Shown here one piece after another: positions 1 to 5,590 of a stretch of 5,868 bases of DNA (position 1 is its first letter; each line of letters begins with the position of its first letter). The notes beneath the pieces are model-generated. The model was not told where the DNA came from. It did not search any database and worked only from the letters and a program-made list of their open reading frames with translations. The position numbers and the translations under genes are program-made. Origin of the DNA: an uncultured Clostridium sp. (GTDB taxonomy: Bacteria; Bacillota_A; Clostridia; Lachnospirales; Lachnospiraceae); contig USQV01000073.1 in NCBI GenBank assembly GCA_900556965.1, positions 1-5,868 on the forward strand, written 5' to 3'.

Positions 1-310
1 CCTGATGGAGCCGGAGGGCGAGGTGGTCTGCCTGATCAAGCCGCAGTTTGAGGCGGGGAGAGAAAAGGTCGGCAAAAAAGGAGTCGTGAGAGATCAGGAC
101 GTGCATCTTGAGGTGATCGAGATGGTTGCCGCTTTCGCCGGAAGTATCGGCTTTGAGGTGCTGCATCTGGAGTTTTCACCGATCAAGGGACCGGAAGGAA
201 ACATTGAGTACCTTCTTCATTTAAAAAACAGAACAGACGGGACTACCTTCTTAAACGATACGATCGGTGCGAAGGAGATCGTGAAAAAAGCGCACGAAAC
301 ATTGGATTAG
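1..310 (+). CDS. tlyA: TlyA family rRNA 2'-O-methyltransferase, C-terminal part (5' end outside window)
   Basis: This is the last 102 codons of a TlyA/FtsJ-like protein, read in frame from base 2 and ending at TAG 308-310; the start lies upstream of the window. The family methylates ribose 2'-OH groups in 16S and/or 23S rRNA using S-adenosylmethionine. The visible part holds the conserved LIKPQFEAGREKVGKKGVVRD block, whose Lys in IKPQFE corresponds to a catalytic lysine of the FtsJ K-D-K-E tetrad. It also holds the late GPEGNIEYLLHL block, whose Glu matches the tetrad's last residue. The N-terminal S4 RNA-binding domain and the SAM-binding loop are not in the window. nadK follows after 19 nt with no terminator, as in many Clostridia where tlyA, nadK, argR and recN are co-transcribed. 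Family assignment is firm; the exact rRNA target cannot be told from this fragment. Confidence 0.93.
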   Translation, partial: LMEPEGEVVCLIKPQFEAGREKVGKKGVVRDQDVHLEVIEMVAAFAGSIGFEVLHLEFSPIKGPEGNIEYLLHLKNRTDGTTFLNDTIGAKEIVKKAHETLD

Positions 311-329
311 CTTACGTCAGGGGCGGGAT

Positions 330-1178
330 ATGAAAAATTTTTATATTATCGTAAATAAAAATAAGGACAACAATCGCCTTGTCCTCGATCAGGTTCTGAC
401 AGGGCTTGAAAAGCGAGGCTGCACATACCGGGTCTCCGAAGGTGAATTTCAGCGCGGGAAGCGGTTCACGTCCGTCTCGGATGTGCCGGAGAATACGGAA
501 TGCGTCATCACTCTGGGGGGTGACGGGACGCTGATCAGAGCGGCAAGAGATCTGGCGGAAACGAAGATCCCGATCATCGGGATCAACCTCGGGACACTGG
601 GCTATCTGACCGAAATGAGCCGTGACGGAAACGTGGAGGAGCTTCTGGATGCCCTGACCTTGGATCACTATCAGATCCAAGATCGGATGATGCTCAGGGG
701 GCGCATCTATCATGGCGGAGAGCTGCTGGCAGACGATATTGCTCTCAATGATATCGTTATGACCCGTGAGGGAGATCTCCGGGTGCTGAAATTTAAGATC
801 TATGTAGATAGACAGTTTCTATACGAATACAGTGCAGACGGAGTTCTTGTATCAACGCCGACAGGCTCTACGGCATATAACCTGTCAGCCGGAGGGCCCA
901 TCGCACAGCCGGACGGAGAGCTTCTGATCCTTACACCGATCTGTCCCCATACACTGACGTCACGGACGATCGTGCTGGGAGCGGAAAGTAAGGTGACCAT
1001 CGAGATATCCCCGAATAATGAGCAGCGTCAGGTGGCGGCATTTGACGGGGATACCCAGATCATGATGGAGCCGGGAGACCATATCGAGATCGAGCGGTCA
1101 GAGAGAATCACCCGCGTGGTGAGGCTGGATCACCGTTCCTTCCTTGATATTTTGAAACATAAGATGTATGATGCGTAA
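330..1178 (+). CDS. nadK: NAD kinase (ATP-NAD/polyphosphate-NAD kinase)
   Basis: A 282-residue cytoplasmic enzyme that phosphorylates NAD+ to NADP+, the only route to NADP(H) in most bacteria. The length is normal for bacterial NadK. The diagnostic motifs are present in order: GGDGT at residues 63-67 with catalytic Asp65, NLGTLGYLTE at 86-95, the NAD-contacting LND at 139-141, and the ADGVLVSTPTGSTAYNLSAGGP block at 169-190, followed by PHTLTSR. The ATG at 330 is preceded by AGGGG at 319-323, six bases upstream, which supports this start. It sits 19 nt after tlyA and 39 nt before argR in the same operon. All motifs expected for activity are intact. The antisense open frame over its 5' half is a shadow. 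Confidence 0.97.
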   Translation: MKNFYIIVNKNKDNNRLVLDQVLTGLEKRGCTYRVSEGEFQRGKRFTSVSDVPENTECVITLGGDGTLIRAARDLAETKIPIIGINLGTLGYLTEMSRDGNVEELLDALTLDHYQIQDRMMLRGRIYHGGELLADDIALNDIVMTREGDLRVLKFKIYVDRQFLYEYSADGVLVSTPTGSTAYNLSAGGPIAQPDGELLILTPICPHTLTSRTIVLGAESKVTIEISPNNEQRQVAAFDGDTQIMMEPGDHIEIERSERITRVVRLDHRSFLDILKHKMYDA

Positions 1179-1217
1179 AAAGAGTTGCGGACGAGACCAT
1201 AAAGAGGGGTAATTCAC

Positions 1218-1667
1218 ATGAAGGTTGACAGACACAGCAAGATCGTTGAACTGATCGGAAAATATCAGATCGAAACGCAGGAGGAGCTGGCAGCATATCT
1301 CAAGAAGGAGGGATACCATGTCACACAGGCAACGGTATCAAGAGATATCCGCGAGCTGAAGCTGACCAAGGTGCAGAAGGAAAACGGACGCCAGTGCTAT
1401 GCAGTTATGCAGGCACGTCAGGATTTCGGAGAAAAATACATCCGCATCTTGCGGGACTGCTTTCTCTCCATGGATATGGCACAGAACCTCCTTATAATCA
1501 AAACAGCCTCAGGAATGGCAATGGCGGCGGCAGAGGCGTTAGATGTTATCGGTTTTCAGGAGATCGTAGGCTGCGTGGCAGGTGATAATACGATCATGTG
1601 TGCGCTCCGCAGTGTGGATGATACGATCCTTCTGATGGACAAGCTGAAAAAGATCATTGGAAATTAA
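1218..1667 (+). CDS. argR: Arginine repressor ArgR/AhrC
   Basis: A 149-residue transcription factor of the ArgR/AhrC family. Members form arginine-dependent hexamers that repress arginine biosynthesis genes and often activate catabolism. The N-terminal winged helix-turn-helix is clear: TQEELAAYLKKEGYHVTQATVSRDIRELKL, with the recognition-helix signature TQATVSRDI at 36-44. The C-terminal oligomerisation and arginine-binding domain has TASGMAMAAAEALD at 96-109 and the GCVAGDNTI motif at 118-126. In most members that motif reads G(T/S)IAGDDTI; here the second Asp is Asn124 (AAT at 1587-1589), which may alter co-repressor binding. The start ATG has GAGGGG at 1204-1209, eight bases upstream. It lies between nadK and recN, its usual clostridial setting, where its role is regulation in trans. 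No convincing ARG-box palindrome is seen around its own start. Confidence 0.96.
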   Translation: MKVDRHSKIVELIGKYQIETQEELAAYLKKEGYHVTQATVSRDIRELKLTKVQKENGRQCYAVMQARQDFGEKYIRILRDCFLSMDMAQNLLIIKTASGMAMAAAEALDVIGFQEIVGCVAGDNTIMCALRSVDDTILLMDKLKKIIGN

Positions 1668-1687
1668 TGGAGAGTTGAGGTGATCCC

Positions 1688-3355
1688 ATGCTGCTTGGCT
1701 TGCATGTTAAAAACCTTGCCCTGATCGAGCAGGCAGAGGTGGAATTTGCAGAGGGCCTTAATATACTTACAGGAGAAACCGGAGCCGGAAAATCGATCCT
1801 CATCGGCTCTGTGGCGCTGGCCCTTGGCCAGAAGGCATCAAGGGACATGATCCGTCAGGGAGAGGAGCAGGCCTTCGCGGAGCTTGTCTTTTCCGTGGAG
1901 GAGAAAGAAAAAAAAGAGGCACTGAAGCTTCTTGACATTACACCGGATGAAGATGGGCTTCTCATTATTTCACGGAAGCTTACTCCCACGAGGAGCACGA
2001 GCCGGATTAACGACGAGACGGTGACAACGGCACGACTTAGGGCAGTCACAGCCCTGCTGTTAGATATCCATGGACAGCATGAGCATCAATCTCTGTTAAA
2101 CAGACAGAAGCATCTGGAAATATTAGATGAATACGCCGGAAACGATACCGCCGGACTTAAGCAGCAGACAGCGCAGAGCTACCGGAAATACCGGGAGCTA
2201 AAAGAAAAGCTGGAGCATTTCGATATGGACGGGGAAACAAGACGCCGGGAAGCGGATTTTACCAGATTTGAGATTGAGGAGATCGAAAATGCGGCGATCC
2301 GGCCGGGCGAGGAGGAGGAGCTTGCCGCCCGTTACAGAAAATTTTCTCATAGCCGGAAGATAGCCTCCTGCATGCAGTCGGCATACAATGCGGTGGATTC
2401 GGCACAGATAGGAAGTGCGTCAAGAGATCTGGAAAGCGTGCTCTTATACGACGATAAGCTTAAGGAGATTCACGCAGGACTGATGGATGCAGAAAGCATC
2501 CTGTACGATCTCGGACATTCGATCTTAGACTATATGAATGGAATGGAGCTTGACGAGGAAGAATATAAAAAAACGGAGGAGCGCCTCGACTTGATCCGCG
2601 GCCTGATGGCCAAATACGGGAACTCGGAAAATGCCGTGCTTTTGCGTCTGGAGGAAAAAAGAAAGCGTCTTACGGAGCTAGAGCACTTTGATGAGCTGGC
2701 CCTTAAGGCAAAAACAGAATGTGAGGAACAGGAAAAAGAGCTTTATCGCCTCTGCAAACGTTTATCCGAGGAGAGAAAAAAGGCGGCGCTGACTCTGGAA
2801 GAAAGGATCCGTAAGGAGCTGCTGGATCTGAATTTCCTTCATGTGGATTTTAGGATCCGTGTCGAACAGACGGAAACCGTTTCCGCAGACGGCTTTGACC
2901 GCGTGGAATTTCTGATCTCCACCAATCCGGGACTTTCAACACCGCGTCCACTGGGCGAGGTGGCATCCGGCGGTGAGCTTTCGAGGATCATGCTGGCGAT
3001 CAAGACAGTTCTTGCGGATACCGATGATATTCCGACCCTGATCTTCGATGAGATCGATACCGGGATCAGCGGCAGGACTGCGCAGAAGGTATCCGAGCGT
3101 CTTTCCTATATTGCGAAAAAGCATCAGGTTTTATGCATCACACACCTGCCTCAGATTGCAGCAATGGCGGACACGCATTTTGAGATCCGAAAAAGCGTGG
3201 AAAACGGCAGGACAGTGACAAAAATACACCGCTTAAATGAGAGTGAGCAGATCGATGAGCTGGCAAGACTTCTCGGAGGTGCCGAGATCACAGAGGCAGT
3301 TCGGGAGAATGCACGCGAAATGAAACGGCTGGCCAAAAATAACAGGCTGAAATAA
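1688..3355 (+). CDS. recN: DNA repair protein RecN
   Basis: A 555-residue SMC-like ATPase that acts early in RecA-dependent double-strand break repair, binding DNA ends and promoting end association. The length is normal. The N-terminal ATPase half has Walker A GETGAGKS at residues 29-36 and the RecN-typical DIHGQHEHQSLL at 126-137. The middle (roughly 150-380) is rich in Lys/Glu/Leu heptads, as expected for the coiled-coil arms. The C-terminal half has the ABC signature ASGGELSR at 426-433, Walker B LIFDEIDTGISG from about 451 with Asp454 and catalytic Glu455, and the switch segment CITHLPQIAAMAD. The ATG at 1688 follows a near-perfect GAGGTGA at 1677-1683. It starts 20 nt after argR and is the last gene before a strong terminator, so it ends the operon. 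No SOS box was recognised near it; any damage control would come from an operon promoter outside the window. Confidence 0.97.
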   Translation: MLLGLHVKNLALIEQAEVEFAEGLNILTGETGAGKSILIGSVALALGQKASRDMIRQGEEQAFAELVFSVEEKEKKEALKLLDITPDEDGLLIISRKLTPTRSTSRINDETVTTARLRAVTALLLDIHGQHEHQSLLNRQKHLEILDEYAGNDTAGLKQQTAQSYRKYRELKEKLEHFDMDGETRRREADFTRFEIEEIENAAIRPGEEEELAARYRKFSHSRKIASCMQSAYNAVDSAQIGSASRDLESVLLYDDKLKEIHAGLMDAESILYDLGHSILDYMNGMELDEEEYKKTEERLDLIRGLMAKYGNSENAVLLRLEEKRKRLTELEHFDELALKAKTECEEQEKELYRLCKRLSEERKKAALTLEERIRKELLDLNFLHVDFRIRVEQTETVSADGFDRVEFLISTNPGLSTPRPLGEVASGGELSRIMLAIKTVLADTDDIPTLIFDEIDTGISGRTAQKVSERLSYIAKKHQVLCITHLPQIAAMADTHFEIRKSVENGRTVTKIHRLNESEQIDELARLLGGAEITEAVRENAREMKRLAKNNRLK

Positions 3356-3372
3356 AGAAGAATCCACATACT

Positions 3373-3406
3373 AGGAGAGGAGCATACAGTTGCCCTCTCC
3401 TTTTTT
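3373..3406 (+). terminator. Intrinsic terminator after recN
   Basis: A perfect 8-bp stem AGGAGAGG (3373-3380) pairs with CCTCTCCT (3394-3401). The stem can be continued by GCA/TGC inside after a single bulged A, leaving a six-base loop. A run of six T (3401-3406) follows directly. It lies 17 nt after the recN stop, so it closes the tlyA-nadK-argR-recN operon and separates it from spoIVB. Confidence 0.92.
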
Positions 3407-3501
3407 ATTCAGCCGGGAGGACTTACCGTTTTTACAGATCCGGCAGAAGACCGGAAGAAGATGATGCTCCGACTGGGACAAAGTATTACGTTTTGAGGTG
3501 A

Positions 3502-3508
3502 AAGGAGG
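3502..3508 (+). promoter_or_regulatory. Ribosome binding site that sets the spoIVB start at GTG 3516
   Basis: AAGGAGG lies seven bases before the GTG at 3516, an ideal Shine-Dalgarno arrangement. The in-frame GTG at 3498 has only TTTTGAG immediately against it, too close to work as a ribosome binding site. The shorter start is therefore preferred. Confidence 0.8.
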
Positions 3509-3515
3509 CTTTGCC

Positions 3516-4745
3516 GTGAAAGGAGCAACAGCACAAAGAAAACGCCATTTCCGGCTTATGGCGGTGATCCTGATATGCTTGCTGGTATGTGGAGGCGCTT
3601 TTGGCTGGTTTTATATGTGTCTTGCGGTACCGGACCGTCTGAAGCTGATCGTCAGGGAGGAAGGAAGCTTCCGTTTTCCGCTGCCGTCCTGTGTGACCTT
3701 TGAAAGTGAAAGCGAGGAGGTGGCATTAGGAAACGGATCCAACATACCGGAGGGAAAGCTCCGGCTTCAGCCCGCAGCCCCTGTCCGTCTGTATGGGGAA
3801 AAGAAAGGAAGCTACCACGTCGGAATGAAGCTATTCGGTGTGATCCGCATGAAGGATATTCAGGTGGAGGTCGTGGACAGCAGCTTTGCGATCCCCTGCG
3901 GATTGCCGGTAGGGATCTACATGCGCTCAGACGGCATTATGGTCATCGGGACCGGAGAGGTGGAGGACAAAGCCGGAAACGTGGTGGAGCCGTGCCTTGG
4001 GATCCTCCGCTCCGGAGATTATATCGAAAGGGTCAACGGAAAAAAGGTCAGCGGAAAAGAGGAGCTGATCCGGGAGGTCGGCATGGCAGACGGTAAGACA
4101 GTCCGGCTTGGAATCCGGCGTGACGGAGACCTTAAGGAGGTCGAGCTGACACCGGTTCTCTGTCAAGATGGCAGCTATAAAATGGGAGCATGGGTGCGGG
4201 ATGACACTCAGGGGATCGGAACGGTCACTTATGTAGATCCAAAGGGCGGCTTCGGAGCTCTCGGACACGGGATCAGTGACAGTGATACCGGGCGTCTTGT
4301 GGATATCGAGGGCGGTGAGCTCTATGACACAAAGATCCTCGGCATCGAAAAAGGCATGCCCGGGAAGCCGGGAGTCCTGTCCGGCGTCATCTACTACGGC
4401 AGAGGGACAGGACTCGGAACAGTGGATGCCAACACGGAGGAAGGGATATTCGGAACCGTCGATGCCAGATTCCTTTCCGGGCTTCAGGCGGAGGCGATCC
4501 CCGTTGCCTATTGCCAGCAGATCCACAAGGGACAGGCACAGATTCGGAGCGCGGTGTCGGGGGAAGTAAGAGACTACGATATCGAGATCCAGAAGGTGGA
4601 CTATTCAGGACTTCATAAAAACAAAGGAATGGTGCTCCGGGTCGTGGATGAGGAGCTTTTGGCCCTGACGGGAGGAATCGTGCAGGGGATGGGAGTGACC
4701 TATAATATGGACAACATTCCTGAAAGCCTTTCTGAAAATGAGTAA
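3516..4745 (+). CDS. spoIVB: SpoIVB-type S55 serine peptidase homologue lacking the catalytic-serine motif
   Basis: SpoIVB is a sporulation signalling protease, secreted from the forespore into the intermembrane space, where it triggers activation of the mother-cell sigma factor pathway. Here 409 residues are read from GTG 3516 (415 from GTG 3498). Residues 1-12 are basic, then one membrane anchor spans about 13-36. A PDZ domain follows at roughly 110-195 (LGILRSGDYIERVNGKKV at 161-178), then the S55 peptidase domain. The catalytic-His motif GALGHGISD is intact with His251, and Asp378 matches the conserved acidic residue 15 positions before the serine. After GGIVQGM (386-392) the expected SGSPI with the nucleophile is absent; the protein reads GVTYNMDN and stops 17 residues after Met392, about 30 short of the family. 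The gene follows recN as usual, but spo0A does not follow it. The frame is otherwise clean over 400 codons. It is either a recent pseudogene or a retained non-catalytic homologue. Confidence 0.88.
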   Translation: MKGATAQRKRHFRLMAVILICLLVCGGAFGWFYMCLAVPDRLKLIVREEGSFRFPLPSCVTFESESEEVALGNGSNIPEGKLRLQPAAPVRLYGEKKGSYHVGMKLFGVIRMKDIQVEVVDSSFAIPCGLPVGIYMRSDGIMVIGTGEVEDKAGNVVEPCLGILRSGDYIERVNGKKVSGKEELIREVGMADGKTVRLGIRRDGDLKEVELTPVLCQDGSYKMGAWVRDDTQGIGTVTYVDPKGGFGALGHGISDSDTGRLVDIEGGELYDTKILGIEKGMPGKPGVLSGVIYYGRGTGLGTVDANTEEGIFGTVDARFLSGLQAEAIPVAYCQQIHKGQAQIRSAVSGEVRDYDIEIQKVDYSGLHKNKGMVLRVVDEELLALTGGIVQGMGVTYNMDNIPESLSENE

Positions 4746-4792
4746 AACCGCAAAAAAAGGCGGAAATAGTTGAAAGTGTTGTTAAGTTTAGG

Positions 4793-4822
4793 TGGAAAAT
4801 ATCATCCGACTTATGCTATAAT
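4793..4822 (+). promoter_or_regulatory. Upstream sigma-A promoter for pssA-psd (extended -10)
   Basis: TGCTATAAT, with TATAAT at 4817-4822, is a perfect extended -10 element. A plausible -35, TGGAAA at 4793-4798 (four of six matches to TTGACA), lies 18 bp upstream. The surroundings are AT-rich and lie between spoIVB and pssA. Transcription would begin around 4829-4831 and give a leader of roughly 45 nt. Confidence 0.72.
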
Positions 4823-4839
4823 AAGAGTTATGCTATAAT
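4811..4839 (+). repeat. 12-bp direct repeat (TTATGCTATAAT twice, 17-bp period)
   Basis: TTATGCTATAAT occurs at 4811-4822 and again at 4828-4839, separated by AAGAG. Each copy holds a complete TGnTATAAT promoter core, so the repeat doubles the -10 region of the pssA promoter. Confidence 0.9.
4828..4839 (+). promoter_or_regulatory. Second extended -10 element for pssA-psd
   Basis: A second exact copy of TTATGCTATAAT, with TATAAT at 4834-4839, lies 17 bp downstream of the first. It has the TGn extension but no good -35 at the right distance; the position is occupied by the first copy (TTATGC). It could work as a -35-independent extended -10 promoter or as an alternative start point. Confidence 0.55.
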
Positions 4840-4876
4840 GATATGAAACAGTAACAGAAAGGGAACAACAGAAAAA

Positions 4877-5590
4877 ATGCTTCGATTGATTGGATTTTAT
4901 GATTATACGGTTATTCTTACATATTTAAGCCTGATCTCCTCTGTTTTCGGAATGACACAGGCAATTCACGAGGATTATAAAACAGCAATATTCTGTCTTG
5001 CTTTTTCCGGGGTCTGCGACGCCTTTGACGGTCGTGTGGCACGGTCGAAAAAAAACCGGACAGCAGATGAAAAAAGCTTCGGGATCCAATTGGACTCCCT
5101 CTGTGATGTCATCTGCTTCGGTGTGTTCCCGGCACTGATCTGTTATCTGCTGGGAGTGCGCGGAGTACTGGGACTTCTCATCGTATTTTTCTACTGCACA
5201 TGTGCGGTGATCCGCCTTGCCTTTTTTAATGTAATGGAAATTAAGCGCCAGCAGACAGAGGGCGGCTGTAACAAAACGTACCGCGGCCTTCCGGTAACCT
5301 CCATCTCCTTCGTGCTGCCGGTCTCCTTCTGGCTCCAGTTTCTTGTACCGGAATACGTTTTTCTTATCATGCTGCATCTGATCCTTGCTGTAGTCGGCTT
5401 TTTATTCATTCTTGACTTCCCGTTAAAAAAGCCGGGACTTAAGACGCTGCTCGCAATGATCGGCATCGTTGTCATTACGGTAGGAACGATCTGTGCATAT
5501 ACAAAGCTTAAAATCCCGTCAACGGTGGATAAATCCAGCCATCTTCTCGAGGGGATTATGGAGGACTCAAATGAAATTGATGCACCGTAA
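4877..5590 (+). CDS. pssA: CDP-diacylglycerol-serine O-phosphatidyltransferase (phosphatidylserine synthase)
   Basis: A 237-residue integral membrane enzyme of the CDP-alcohol phosphatidyltransferase family. It joins L-serine to CDP-diacylglycerol to give phosphatidylserine and CMP. The family motif D-x2-DG-x2-AR...G-x3-D-x3-D is complete: Asp48, Asp51-Gly52, Ala55-Arg56, Gly69, Asp73 and Asp77, the metal- and substrate-binding carboxylates. The spacer between AR and G is 12 residues instead of the common 8 or 9, a feature I associate with clostridial members. Several hydrophobic segments (about 10-28, 35-47, 78-116, 145-178, 188-206) fit a multi-pass protein. The neighbour psd uses its product, which argues for serine rather than glycerol-phosphate or inositol as acceptor. 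ATG 4877 is the only in-frame start nearby; its AAAGGGA site at 4858-4864 sits 12 bases away, which is rather far. The C-terminal tail overlaps psd. Confidence 0.9.
   Translation: MLRLIGFYDYTVILTYLSLISSVFGMTQAIHEDYKTAIFCLAFSGVCDAFDGRVARSKKNRTADEKSFGIQLDSLCDVICFGVFPALICYLLGVRGVLGLLIVFFYCTCAVIRLAFFNVMEIKRQQTEGGCNKTYRGLPVTSISFVLPVSFWLQFLVPEYVFLIMLHLILAVVGFLFILDFPLKKPGLKTLLAMIGIVVITVGTICAYTKLKIPSTVDKSSHLLEGIMEDSNEIDAP
5560..5564 (+). promoter_or_regulatory. Ribosome binding site of psd inside the pssA 3' end
   Basis: GGAGG lies six bases before ATG 5571, within the last codons of pssA. It supports the overlapping psd start over the in-frame ATG at 5580, and suggests translational coupling between the two genes. 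Confidence 0.8.

Noticed and set aside
312..713. 133-codon open frame on the minus strand
   Set aside because: It is antisense to the start of nadK, which contains the GGDGT motif. No family resemblance was seen.
1204..1229. Possible ARG box (AATTCA) and a TTGACA -35 around the argR start
   Set aside because: Only one half of an ARG-box palindrome is present. No -10 element stands at the right distance from TTGACA, which lies inside the argR coding sequence.
3461..3496. Short open frame MMLRLGQSITF before spoIVB
   Set aside because: Eleven codons with no clear ribosome binding site and no sign of conservation or regulatory structure; it is probably chance.
3927..4526. 199-codon open frame on the minus strand
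   Set aside because: It lies wholly antisense to spoIVB, whose PDZ and peptidase motifs are conserved in the forward frame. The translation shows no recognisable domain and no ribosome binding site was evident.
4748..4763. Possible terminator after spoIVB (CCGC/GCGG with an A-rich loop)
   Set aside because: The stem is only 4 bp, the loop is 8 bases and no T-run follows, so termination is not supported.
4925..5377. 150-codon open frame on the minus strand
   Set aside because: It is antisense to pssA across the catalytic DG...AR...D motif; composition is that of a shadow frame.
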